A stretch of 64,000 nt of DNA from a delta proteobacterium NaphS2 (GTDB lineage: Bacteria > Desulfobacterota > DSM-4660 > Desulfatiglandales > Desulfatiglandaceae). Position 1 is the stretch's first letter; each line of letters starts with the position of its first letter. The notes below the pieces were generated by a model. It did no database searches and was not told where the DNA came from. It saw only the letters and a program-made list of their open reading frames with translations. This document shows, piece by piece, positions 8,878 to 17,284 of this stretch. Made by a program: the position numbers and the translations under genes. Location: NCBI GenBank assembly GCA_000179315.1, contig ADZZ01000251.1, positions 1,569-65,568 of the forward strand, in the 5' to 3' direction.

Positions 8878-9644
8878 AAAGAAACCAAAGGCTATGATTT
8901 GTTTTCTGTTTAGAAACCGGGTTTTTCATAAAATAGCGCTAACGTTAAGTGAGGATGTAAACTCTGATGACGTATTAGCAAAAGTAATGTTTCGCCGGCG
9001 TGCATGTCAACAACGGATGTTCGAAATTCACTCTTTCCTTTCTATTGCTGTTGAGCCGGGTTTTTCGATCAAACCAGAAAGAGAGGAAATTCTTAAAAGC
9101 CAAGTTTGGTTGTACCATTTGAACGAAGAAAGATTTGACAACCCCTCAACTCTCTATTGTCAATGGGAAACTTCTGTTTCCTGCTATCTATCTGAAACTA
9201 TAGCAATAGATCGCCAACCACAATATATTGGGGTAGGTCCCGGAAGGGCAAGTGCAAAAAAAAATGGCATTTGACCCCGAATTTTCGGTAAATTGAAAGT
9301 CAAGGTTTATTATCCGATAGTGGAGTATCCTGGCCTCGATTTTGTTAAGGATACCAATAGCATTCCTTACTTGATTTTCCCCATCCAGCAGGTTACCATC
9401 ATGCAAGTAGTATTGACTTCTCGATACCCCTCTCTCACAGCTTTAAATTGGATAGCGGCCGACCACAAGATGTTGGGGTGCCAATTAGAGGCCTCTCACT
9501 TGTGATTATGTCAAGCTATATCAGATTTTGCTTTACTGTGATTGGACCAAGTGTAATTTTTCGACCAAAATTGGAAAAAATAAAAGGTTATTTACAGACA
9601 AAAAGTCTCTCTTAAGCGAGGCCTGGAGAGCCAATGCGCAATAT
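8878..9644. other. Gene-poor 0.77-kb stretch
   Basis: No convincing gene. A frame at 8894-9274 is open, but its product has no recognisable pattern and no ribosome binding site. The stretch holds the promoter region of the Crp/Fnr gene at its left end and one copy of a dispersed repeat (9181-9315). The base composition is AT-richer than the flanking genes, as expected for decayed DNA. Confidence 0.6.
9181..9315 (+). repeat. Dispersed degenerate repeat, copy 1
   Basis: This segment aligns along its full length (135 versus 134 bp) with 39613-39746. Shared blocks are CTGCTAT.TATCTG at the start, CCAACCACAATATAT in the middle, AATGGC.TTT.ACNCCGAATTTTC later and GTCAAGGTTTATTATCC at the end. Both copies lie in long gene-free stretches. 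It may be a relic of a mobile element or an old duplicated intergenic unit; no terminal inverted repeats were seen. Confidence 0.65.
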
Positions 9645-11486
9645 TCATTCACCCGCTTTTTTCCCGTGTTCGCCAAACTGTATATCATAGAGCTGTCTGA
9701 ACCGGCCGCTCAGTCGCAGAAGATCCTCAAGCGTCCCCGATTCAACAATTCTTCCCGCCTCTAAGACAAAGATGCGATCAGCGCGCACGATGGTGCTCAT
9801 TCGGTGGGCCACAATCAGGATAGTCATGAATTCCTTTAACCCTTCAACTGCCTTCTGTACAAGCCGCTCGCTCTCGGCATCGAGGGCTGAAGCCGCCTCA
9901 TCCAGCATCAGAATGGCCGGATCGAGCAATATTGCCCTCGCAATGGCAATCCGCTGTCTCTGCCCTCCCGACAGGAGAATTCCCTGGTCTCCGACAACGG
10001 TCTGATATCCATGGCACTGGGCCATAATAAAATCATGGGCGTGGGCCGCCTTTGCCGCGGCAACGACCTCATTCATACCTTTTTCCGGGTTGCCGTAGCG
10101 AATGTTATATTGAATGGTTTCATTAAACAGGAGGGTCTCCTGGTTCACAATTCCTATCTGCCGGCGCAGCGATTTCAAGGTCACGTCACGAATATCGATG
10201 CCATCGATGGAAATCCTTCCTTCTGCGACATCATAAAAGCGGGGCAACAATGACAGAAGGGTGCTCTTGCCGGCTCCGGTAGATCCGACAAAGGCCACCA
10301 TCTGACCCTGTTCAAGGTAAAACGAGACATTATTGAGCACCCGTTCTTGGGGTGAATACCCGAAACTCACCCCGTCAAATGCGACATTTTGTTTGTGGCG
10401 GGGCAGCTGTCTTGCTTGAGGACGGTCCCGTATGTCAGTTATAGTTCCCATGATTTCAAAAACGCGCTGGGTGGCGCCCTGAAGGGTCTTGATCTGATTG
10501 TTCACTAATGCAAGTCTCTTGATAGGCCTGTAGACCCTCGAAAACGCATAGGCCATTGCCAAAAGTTCCCCAAGACTGTGATGGAAATAAACCTTCCCCA
10601 CGATCAAGACCCCTGGCATAACCAGAAAGACAACTGAATCCATCATCGGCCCGAGTCCTAACTGCCACCGGTTCCAGTGCATCGTCCGTCTGTAAAGGCT
10701 TCCTGCCAGATTACTGAACCGGTTCACCTCGCTTTTTCCTGTGAAAAATCCGCTCACCAGTTTAAGGCAGAGCAGCGTTTCATGGTAGTTCGATGTAACC
10801 GCTGCGGTGGCATCCTGGACTTTGAAGGAGTGTTTCTTGACCTTCCGGCCAAAAAGCCTTACCAGAACGGCGATCAACGGCACCATAAAAAGTACCAGCA
10901 GCGTCAGTTTGAGATTCATCACAAAGAGATAGACCAGAAGAATGAGTGCCGTGAGGGGATACTCGATCAGACCCAGGGCCACCTCGGCAATCAGGCCCTG
11001 CAATACGGCCAGGTCAGCTGTGGACCTGGACATCAGTTCTCCTGATTTCCTTTTGTGATAAAATCCCAACGAAAGGGTAATGAATTTCTTAAAAAGATCT
11101 ATCCTGAGCGATTTGACGGCTCTATTGGAAAAGGCGGCAGCCGAAAGGCCGCCGAAATAGGACGTGATGGATTTAATGAACACCGCGGCAGCGGCAACCA
11201 AAGTGAGAAGCGTAAGGAGGCGGTTGGGAGTGATTCCCTCCACGATAGTTAGTTCTGTTCGTTTCCATGGGAACCATGAGCCGGCATCAAATTCCAACCA
11301 AGGGATTTTCCAGGTGACGGGCGAAGACCCCGTCTTCATCCCTTCATCGATGAAAGGCTGGAGGAGGTAAGCGGGAACCAAAATAAACAAAGAGGATACT
11401 GCCATCAGCACAAGTGCGCAGATCACCATACCCCGATGACGCTTGAGATAGGCGGCAATATCTTCACCTAGGATGAGGTTGAACAT
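9645..11486 (-). CDS. msbA: ABC exporter, MsbA-type (lipid A/lipid flippase)
   Basis: A 613-aa half-transporter: an N-terminal membrane domain of about six helices (residues 15-340), then an ATPase with Walker A GSTGAGKST, signature LSGGQRQRI, Walker B ILMLDEAAS and the H-loop IVAHRMST. This is the MsbA/lipid A-core flippase layout of inner-membrane exporters. Length is slightly above the usual 580 because of an extra loop between the first two membrane segments (residues about 50-90). Orthology to msbA rather than another exporter is likely but not certain, since no lipopolysaccharide genes are adjacent. It is a lone gene. Confidence 0.85.
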   Translation of the reverse strand: MFNLILGEDIAAYLKRHRGMVICALVLMAVSSLFILVPAYLLQPFIDEGMKTGSSPVTWKIPWLEFDAGSWFPWKRTELTIVEGITPNRLLTLLTLVAAAAVFIKSITSYFGGLSAAAFSNRAVKSLRIDLFKKFITLSLGFYHKRKSGELMSRSTADLAVLQGLIAEVALGLIEYPLTALILLVYLFVMNLKLTLLVLFMVPLIAVLVRLFGRKVKKHSFKVQDATAAVTSNYHETLLCLKLVSGFFTGKSEVNRFSNLAGSLYRRTMHWNRWQLGLGPMMDSVVFLVMPGVLIVGKVYFHHSLGELLAMAYAFSRVYRPIKRLALVNNQIKTLQGATQRVFEIMGTITDIRDRPQARQLPRHKQNVAFDGVSFGYSPQERVLNNVSFYLEQGQMVAFVGSTGAGKSTLLSLLPRFYDVAEGRISIDGIDIRDVTLKSLRRQIGIVNQETLLFNETIQYNIRYGNPEKGMNEVVAAAKAAHAHDFIMAQCHGYQTVVGDQGILLSGGQRQRIAIARAILLDPAILMLDEAASALDAESERLVQKAVEGLKEFMTILIVAHRMSTIVRADRIFVLEAGRIVESGTLEDLLRLSGRFRQLYDIQFGEHGKKAGE

Positions 11487-11564
11487 GCAAATCGCCGGGA
11501 CGCTTGTATATGGACTCTAAGCACTGACTTTAAACCTGGAGACTTAAAAAAGATGCCGGCTCAA

Positions 11565-12000
11565 TCAACGAACAATATCTTTCTCACTCTTCCACCGAAG
11601 CCTGATACTTTCCTTTTCAAGAACAATAAGCCGTTTTTTGTATAATTTTCCGATGGCTTTTTTGAATGTTTTCTTGCTGATACCAAAATAGTCACCGACT
11701 GCTTTGGGAGGACTTTTATCCGTAATCGGTATAGATCCATCATGAGACCGCAATTGTTCCATGATTTTTCCGGACACGGAATCAATTGCTTTATAGCCTG
11801 GTTTTTAAAGGCAAAGGTCTATCTTTCCGTCCTCCCTCAATTTTCTTATGAATCCATCAATTTCCTGCCCCATTCTTAAAGGCAGAAAAACCTGATTTTT
11901 GTAAAGAATGCCTTGGTGGCTGCCGTTTACGGTAGCGAGAAATCCAATGTTGGTATACCGGAAATGAGCAATTGCACCTTCTGGCCTTCATGAAAGCCTT
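11565..12000 (-). pseudogene. Decayed cvfB-like (S1/winged-helix RNA-binding) gene
   Basis: Reading the minus strand, the pieces FHEGQKVQLLI, TNIGFLATVNGSHQGILYKNQVF, MGQEIDGFIRKLREDGKIDLCL, KPGYKAIDS and a winged-helix tail (FGISKKTFKKAIGKLYKKRLI) follow the order of the CvfB/YitL family of S1-domain proteins. The frame is broken twice: a shift near 11957-11965, and an in-frame TAA at 11805-11807 where the family has Gln (CAA to TAA) in L-Q-K-P-G-Y. The N-terminal S1 domains upstream of 12000 are no longer recognisable. The last 70 residues (11565-11777) remain open as MSGKIMEQLR..., but are probably not an independent gene. Confidence 0.75.
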
Positions 12001-12166
12001 CATTTCCTTTTTTCAACGCTTTCCTCTCCAATGTGGGTTGCTTCCATTGGATCGCTCCGTTGACATTTCTTGAGTCTCTAAGATTATCACGCTTCTGTTG
12101 CTGGAATTGTTTTTTCCTCATTATCATTATCTTGAACCACTTTATTTGCCGACTTGCGCTGTTGTT

Positions 12167-13456
12167 CTAGGCGGTTCCCATATTCTCCCTGGGCCCGGAT
12201 GACTCTCCCGACTTTGAAAACCACGAAAGGGCGCCCCTTTGGGTCCGCCCTCTTATCCCTTTGGCGGGTCCCTTTTTCTTGGGCTGACGTCTTCGAAGAG
12301 GCCGAGTTCCTTTATTGGGCGTTGCTGTCGGCACCGTCGCCCCATAATCGAAATCCGTCACGGTTCGCTGCTCGATGGATGCGTCCAGAATACGATTGAT
12401 GGCCCGCACCATACCCTTGTCTTCCCCGGTCATGAAGGTGAACGCTTCACCGCTGCGGGTGGCCCGGCCGGTTCGCCCGATGCGGTGGATGTATGCCTCG
12501 GGCGTGGAAGGGATATCATAGTTGATCACATGGGAAACCCGGGTGATATCGATGCCCCTGGCGGCAATATCGGTGGCCACCAGGATTTTATAGGTCCCGT
12601 CGCGAAAGCCTTCCAAGGCGGCTTGCCTGCGTCCCTGGGAAAGATTCCCCTGAAGGGAGGCACATGGGTATCCGGCCGAAACCAGCTTTTTACCGAGGCT
12701 TTTGGCCCGGTATTTGGTCCGGGTGAAGACCAGCACCGATTTGACCACGGTATCACCCAGAAGCTTTAAGAGCAGCGCCGTTTTCAAATGATGGGGTACT
12801 GGATAGAGCGCATGGCGCACTGTTTCCGCTGGGGCCACGGCCCCAATCTGGACCATGCTGGGATTTATCAGGATATCGCCCTCCAGTCGACGGATTTCAG
12901 GCGGCATGGTGGCGGAAAAAAGAAGGGTCTGCCGTTTTTTGGGAAGACGCGCCAGAATGCGCCGGATATCGGGCAGAAACCCCATGTCGAACATCTGGTC
13001 CGCCTCATCAACAACCAGCATTTCCAACCGGGAAAAATCGACGGTTTTGCGGTTCATATGATCCAGCAGACGGCCGGGACAGGCCACCACAATATGGGCA
13101 TGCTTCAGGTTTTCGATCTGCGGGTGAATTCCCACGCCGCCGTAAACCGTTACACTCTTGACATGGGTTTCGCGGCCCAGCACTTCAATGGCCTGATGGA
13201 TCTGCTCCGCCAGTTCACGGGTCGGCGCCATGATCAGAGCACGAACGCCCTTCGATTTTTTCGCCATGAGCCGATGCAGTATGGGCAGCACAAAGGCAGC
13301 TGTTTTGCCGGTGCCGGTCTGGGCCACGCCCATGATATCGTGATTGTCGAGGACCTGAGGGATCGCACGGGCCTGAATGGGTGTGGGATCAACATATCCC
13401 GCCGCCACGACACCTGCCGCAACGCGGGGATGAAAATTAAACGTCTTGAAATTCAA
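12167..13456 (-). CDS. rhlE: DEAD-box RNA helicase, RhlE type
   Basis: A 429-aa helicase with all the motifs: Q motif (PTPIQARAIP), Walker A AQTGTGKT, PTRELAEQ, Walker B VDEAD, SAT, then the second RecA domain with ARGIDI and HRIGRTGRA. The C-terminal tail is basic (RRRQPKKKGPAKG) and typical of RhlE-type RNA helicases acting in ribosome assembly and RNA turnover. The start is a TTG at 13456, with AGAGGTG upstream giving MNFKTFNFHP, the family's usual N-terminus. An intrinsic terminator lies in its leader (13484-13516), suggesting attenuation control. Confidence 0.93.
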   Translation of the reverse strand: MNFKTFNFHPRVAAGVVAAGYVDPTPIQARAIPQVLDNHDIMGVAQTGTGKTAAFVLPILHRLMAKKSKGVRALIMAPTRELAEQIHQAIEVLGRETHVKSVTVYGGVGIHPQIENLKHAHIVVACPGRLLDHMNRKTVDFSRLEMLVVDEADQMFDMGFLPDIRRILARLPKKRQTLLFSATMPPEIRRLEGDILINPSMVQIGAVAPAETVRHALYPVPHHLKTALLLKLLGDTVVKSVLVFTRTKYRAKSLGKKLVSAGYPCASLQGNLSQGRRQAALEGFRDGTYKILVATDIAARGIDITRVSHVINYDIPSTPEAYIHRIGRTGRATRSGEAFTFMTGEDKGMVRAINRILDASIEQRTVTDFDYGATVPTATPNKGTRPLRRRQPKKKGPAKGIRGRTQRGALSWFSKSGESSGPRENMGTA

Positions 13457-13483
13457 AAAAACACCTCTTTCTATCTATGTTCC

Positions 13484-13516
13484 CATAAAAAAAGCCCCGG
13501 AACCATTCCGGGGCTT
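13484..13516 (-). terminator. Intrinsic terminator in the rhlE leader (attenuator candidate)
   Basis: An 11-bp perfect stem (AAGCCCCGGAA/TTCCGGGGCTT, loop of 3) is followed on the minus strand by seven T residues, a textbook intrinsic terminator pointing into the helicase gene and ending about 30 bp before its TTG start. No upstream gene on this strand needs it, since the neighbour at 13731 is divergent. Flanking ATGTTCC (13477-13483) and GGAACAT (13539-13545) could pair around it. Confidence 0.75.
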
Positions 13517-13562
13517 ACGTGATTTTTAGTTACAACCAGGAACATCATTTAATGAAAGCAAA

Positions 13563-13589
13563 ATTATACATTATGATTAGCAAAGTCAA
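13563..13589 (-). promoter_or_regulatory. Probable sigma-70 promoter of rhlE
   Basis: On the minus strand TTGACT (13584-13589) is followed after 15 bp by TATAAT (13563-13568), within a very AT-rich stretch. Transcription would start near 13556 and give a leader of about 100 nt that includes the terminator. The spacer is 2 bp shorter than ideal. Confidence 0.5.
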
Positions 13590-13730
13590 CTTATTTTTAA
13601 AAATAAAATTTAAGCAATTTAATTTTACATTTGTTTTACAAACTTTTAATTTAATTTCGTGTATTCTGAATTATACTAAATTAAAGTTTTAAATAAACTT
13701 TGACCAAAAATTTAAAAGATTGGAGATTAT

Positions 13731-15404
13731 ATGACATTATTACTGACTTCGGTATTCGGCCCATATGGGGTGGATGACGCATATGGCAGAAAAGAAAATA
13801 AAATGGAGCTTTTTCATAATCAGGTGACCCGCGAGCAGGGAATTTTTTCCTACCGATTCAATCACGGAAGCCAGGGGCTCTATTTTCTGGCGGAAAACAT
13901 CGACATGCCCACAGCGGTGCTCGATTTTCCAACGCTCAAACGATTTAAAAAGGAGTTGAAAAAGGGATATGACTACATCGGCATCAGTTTTATCATTCCC
14001 AATTTCAAGAAGGCCAAAGAGATGGCCCGCCTCATTCGTAAATTATCGCCCAAAAGCAAGATCATTCTGGGTGGACACGGTGTGAATATTCCCGGTATCG
14101 AATCGCTCATGGATTATGATTACCGATGCAAAGGGGAGGGCATCTATTTCTTGCGGGAACTTTTCGGGGAAAAGATGGACGCCCCCATCCGGCATCCTCT
14201 TGAATACAGTTCCTTCAACCGACAGGTCATGGGGGCCCCCTGGCCATCGGATTCCGGGATCCTCATTACGGGCGTGGGGTGCGCCAACAAATGCCGTTTT
14301 TGCGCCACATCGCACTTCTTTGGAAAATATATCCCTTATCTCAAAACCGGCCGGGACATTTTCGACGTCTGCTGCCGCTACGAAGAGGAGATGGGTATCA
14401 CGGATTTCGGCGTGCTGGATGAAAACTTTCTGAAGATGAAGGATCGCGCTCTGGGACTATTGGAATTGATGGAAACCCACGATCGGCACTTCAGCTTTGC
14501 CATCTTCAGCTCGGCCGAAACCCTCAAGGAGATCGGGGATCTGGACATTCTCGTGCGCATGGGGATAACCTTTGTGTGGGTGGGCGTTGAATCGAAACGG
14601 GAGATCTATCTGAAAAACAAGGACACGGATTTTCCGTTTCTCTTTAAGGAATTAAAGAAACGGGGCATCAGCGTTCTGGCATCATTGATTCTTTTCAGTG
14701 AGAAACACGATAAAAAGACCATTTGGGAGGATGTGGACTTTGTCACGTCGCTAGGTCCTGATTATGTGCAATTCTCTCCGCTGGGCCCCATTCCCGGAAC
14801 AAAGCTCTACGATGATTATGAAAGGGATGGAAAATTGGTCAAAGATGTCCCTTATGAATCCCAGCACGGTCAGGGGAAAATATGGTTTCATCATGATCAT
14901 TTTTCAAGAGATGAATCGGAAAAATTTCTGCGTCTTGCATTTGATACGGACTATATCAGAAACGGCGCTTCCATGCTCCGGGTCATAAAGACCACTTTGG
15001 CCGGTTATCAATATTGCAGCAGCCATTCCGACCGAAGGGTGAAATGCCGTTTACCGTATTTCAAAAAAAGACTCAAAATGACGCGATATTTTCTCCCGGC
15101 CTCAACCCTCTTTGCGCAAAACCGGCGAAGCAAGACCCTGCTGAGGGAAATCAAGAAAGCTTACCGTCTGGAATTCGGAAGGGTGAATCTGAGAACGTTG
15201 GTACCGTCACTGGCCGTTCTTTTCTTCAGCATAAAGGAATATCTGCGGTGTCGCATCATCAGTGATGTGAGAATACCCAAAACATCCTATCGCCGGCAGT
15301 ATAAAGTTCCCCCACAGGAGAACCGATCGGCCAAACCCTTTTTTAGCGATGGGGCGATCCCGAAGATCCCCTACCGCCTGGCGGAACAACCCGAGCGCTC
15401 ATGA
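13731..15404 (+). CDS. B12-binding-type radical SAM protein
   Basis: A 557-aa protein with an N-terminal cobalamin-binding-like region (residues about 60-140: YDYIGISFIIPNFKKAKEMARLIRKL and IILGGHG) and a radical SAM core with the cluster motif C-x3-C-x2-C (CANKCRFC, near residue 184). The C-terminal 150 residues are basic and unassigned. Members (class B, BchE/HpnP-like) methylate or rearrange lipids and tetrapyrroles; the substrate here is unknown. A GGAG site precedes the ATG. The gene is alone, divergent from rhlE, with an extremely AT-rich upstream region (13551-13730). Confidence 0.8.
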   Translation: MTLLLTSVFGPYGVDDAYGRKENKMELFHNQVTREQGIFSYRFNHGSQGLYFLAENIDMPTAVLDFPTLKRFKKELKKGYDYIGISFIIPNFKKAKEMARLIRKLSPKSKIILGGHGVNIPGIESLMDYDYRCKGEGIYFLRELFGEKMDAPIRHPLEYSSFNRQVMGAPWPSDSGILITGVGCANKCRFCATSHFFGKYIPYLKTGRDIFDVCCRYEEEMGITDFGVLDENFLKMKDRALGLLELMETHDRHFSFAIFSSAETLKEIGDLDILVRMGITFVWVGVESKREIYLKNKDTDFPFLFKELKKRGISVLASLILFSEKHDKKTIWEDVDFVTSLGPDYVQFSPLGPIPGTKLYDDYERDGKLVKDVPYESQHGQGKIWFHHDHFSRDESEKFLRLAFDTDYIRNGASMLRVIKTTLAGYQYCSSHSDRRVKCRLPYFKKRLKMTRYFLPASTLFAQNRRSKTLLREIKKAYRLEFGRVNLRTLVPSLAVLFFSIKEYLRCRIISDVRIPKTSYRRQYKVPPQENRSAKPFFSDGAIPKIPYRLAEQPERS

Positions 15405-15564
15405 TGGATCCCCACATATGGCCGTGGCGGATAACGCCCGGGTATCCCAGGAATTTAACGGTTGAATTCGTCCCAACATGGGAATAGACTCATGAACAAA
15501 ATGGAGCAATCCCCCATTGGCCGACGCAGCGACGCAATAGCGGGTCATCAGGGAGCTATGGATC

Positions 15565-16557
15565 ATGCGCCAATCAAAGTGGTTCCTTCATCCGATCCTC
15601 ATTTTCGTCTCGTCCGTTGTGGCCGTGGCCCTGTCCCTCACGCTGTATATCTACTGGTATGTGGAAGTGAGAGCGGGGCTTGCCAACCTCACGGAAAAGG
15701 CCCATCTGGGTTCGGATCAGGTCCTCACCGCGCAAACCTGGATGGTGATCCTGGTTCTTTCCGTTCTCGTGGGAATCATTCTCATGGGCATCTTCATTAT
15801 CTTTGTTTACAACCAGAAGACATTCCAGCTTTACCGTCTTCAGCGCAATTTTATCGATAATTTCACGCACGAACTGAAGACCCCCGTCACCTCCCTGAAA
15901 CTGTATCTGGAAACATTTAAGGCCTATACGCTTCCCCGTGAGGACCAGCTCAAATATATCGGTTACATGGTCCAGGACGTGGATCGTCTGACCCATAACA
16001 TCAACCGCATACTGGATCTGGCAAGAATCGAAAGCAAAACCTATGGTGGAAGATTCGTAAGGAAAGATCTGGTGGGAACCATTGAACGCTTTGCCGAAAA
16101 AAACCGCCACCTCTTTGACGGGTGTGAAGTGCGCATCGGCAATCCTTCCGGCCAACCATTTTTCTACCCCATCAATATCACTTTATTCGAAATACTGTTG
16201 ATGAATCTCTTTACCAACGCCTTCAAATACAATGAAAGCGCGGTTCCCCGCCTGGCTATAACCTTTCAGTCCAAAGGGAGAAAACTGCTCATTCGTTTCG
16301 AAGACAACGGCATCGGACTGGCAAAGAGCGAATTCCGAAAAGTCTTCAAGAAATTTTACCAGATCGGGCGCGCGGAAAACATGACCGCCAAGGGGACCGG
16401 GCTCGGTTTATATCTGGTCGAAGGCATCGCCCGGTTTCATAAGGGAAAAGTGACGGCCCAATCCAGGGGAAGCGGAAAAGGCGCTGTCTTTTCCCTGGTT
16501 CTGCCCCTGAAACCCTTTAAGACCCGAAAAAAAGAGGAGATCCATGAGCGCCCCTAA
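15565..16557 (+). CDS. Membrane sensor histidine kinase
   Basis: A 330-aa kinase with two membrane helices (residues 8-30 and 59-82) around a short periplasmic loop of about 28 residues. A HisKA domain follows with phospho-acceptor His near residue 102 (NFTHELKTPVTS), then a HATPase domain with NAFKYNES, EDNGIGLA and GTGLGLYL boxes. The tiny sensor loop suggests it senses membrane state or a partner rather than binding a large ligand. It overlaps the response regulator gene by 14 bp and forms an operon with it and the sigma-54 activator. Confidence 0.9.
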   Translation: MRQSKWFLHPILIFVSSVVAVALSLTLYIYWYVEVRAGLANLTEKAHLGSDQVLTAQTWMVILVLSVLVGIILMGIFIIFVYNQKTFQLYRLQRNFIDNFTHELKTPVTSLKLYLETFKAYTLPREDQLKYIGYMVQDVDRLTHNINRILDLARIESKTYGGRFVRKDLVGTIERFAEKNRHLFDGCEVRIGNPSGQPFFYPINITLFEILLMNLFTNAFKYNESAVPRLAITFQSKGRKLLIRFEDNGIGLAKSEFRKVFKKFYQIGRAENMTAKGTGLGLYLVEGIARFHKGKVTAQSRGSGKGAVFSLVLPLKPFKTRKKEEIHERP

Positions 16558-17284
16558 ACCCCAAATCCTTGTGGTCGAGGATGAAGCACACCTGGCGGAA
16601 GGGTTGAAACTGAACCTGGCCCTCAAGGGGTATGACGTGAGGATCGCTATGGACGGCACGTCGGCCCTGCAAACCTGGGAACAGTGGCGGCCCGATCTGA
16701 TCGTACTGGACATCATGCTGCCTGAAATCGACGGTCTGTCGGTGCTTCGAAAAATCCGTCTCGAGGATGAGCGGATTCCCATCCTGATCCTTTCCGCAAG
16801 AGGCGATCCCGACGACAGGGTCAAGGGATTCACCTACGGCGTGGACGATTATCTGGCCAAACCCTTTAACCTGGATGAATTCCTGCTTCGGGTGAAGCGG
16901 CTCTTGACCCGGGGGACCTGGTCCAAAGAAAAAGATTCCGTCCAGAACAGCCTTTCGTCCCTGCCAAAGGTCTATCAATTCGGAGAGAACCGAATTGATT
17001 TCGAAACCCTGAAAGCCCAAACCCCTTCCGGTGAAATCAAGTTGACCGAACAGGAAGCAAAACTCTTGAGGCTTTTTATCGCCAACCGCGGAAGACCCCT
17101 TTCCAGAGGAAAGCTTCTGGAAATCGGATGGGGGTATGCCAGAGGGACCACCACCCGGACCGTAGATAATTTCATGGTCAGATTCAGGAAGTATTTTGAG
17201 CCCAACCCCAAAGAGCCGGTCTATTTCAAAAGCCTTCGCTCCGTGGGTTACATCTTCGATTACGAACAGGAGCACAATGAATGA
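16544..17284 (+). CDS. OmpR-family response regulator
   Basis: A 246-aa regulator with a receiver domain (acidic pocket VVEDEA, phospho-Asp near residue 56 in VLDIMLP, conserved Lys in AKPFN) and a C-terminal winged helix of the OmpR/PhoB kind (LTEQEAKLLRLF...TRTVDNFMVRFRKYFE...SVGYIFDYE). It overlaps the kinase gene before it and, by 4 bp (ATGA), the sigma-54 activator gene after it. The three proteins are therefore made together, and the pair presumably senses the signal that adjusts the activator's level or activity (inference). Confidence 0.92.
   Translation: MSAPKPQILVVEDEAHLAEGLKLNLALKGYDVRIAMDGTSALQTWEQWRPDLIVLDIMLPEIDGLSVLRKIRLEDERIPILILSARGDPDDRVKGFTYGVDDYLAKPFNLDEFLLRVKRLLTRGTWSKEKDSVQNSLSSLPKVYQFGENRIDFETLKAQTPSGEIKLTEQEAKLLRLFIANRGRPLSRGKLLEIGWGYARGTTTRTVDNFMVRFRKYFEPNPKEPVYFKSLRSVGYIFDYEQEHNE

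Noticed and set aside
15410-15423. CCCCACATATGGCC, a partial match to the 14-bp half-site before the histidine kinase gene
   Set aside because: Only 10 of 14 positions match, there is no second half-site 17 bp away, and no -24/-12 box lies near 127 bp downstream.
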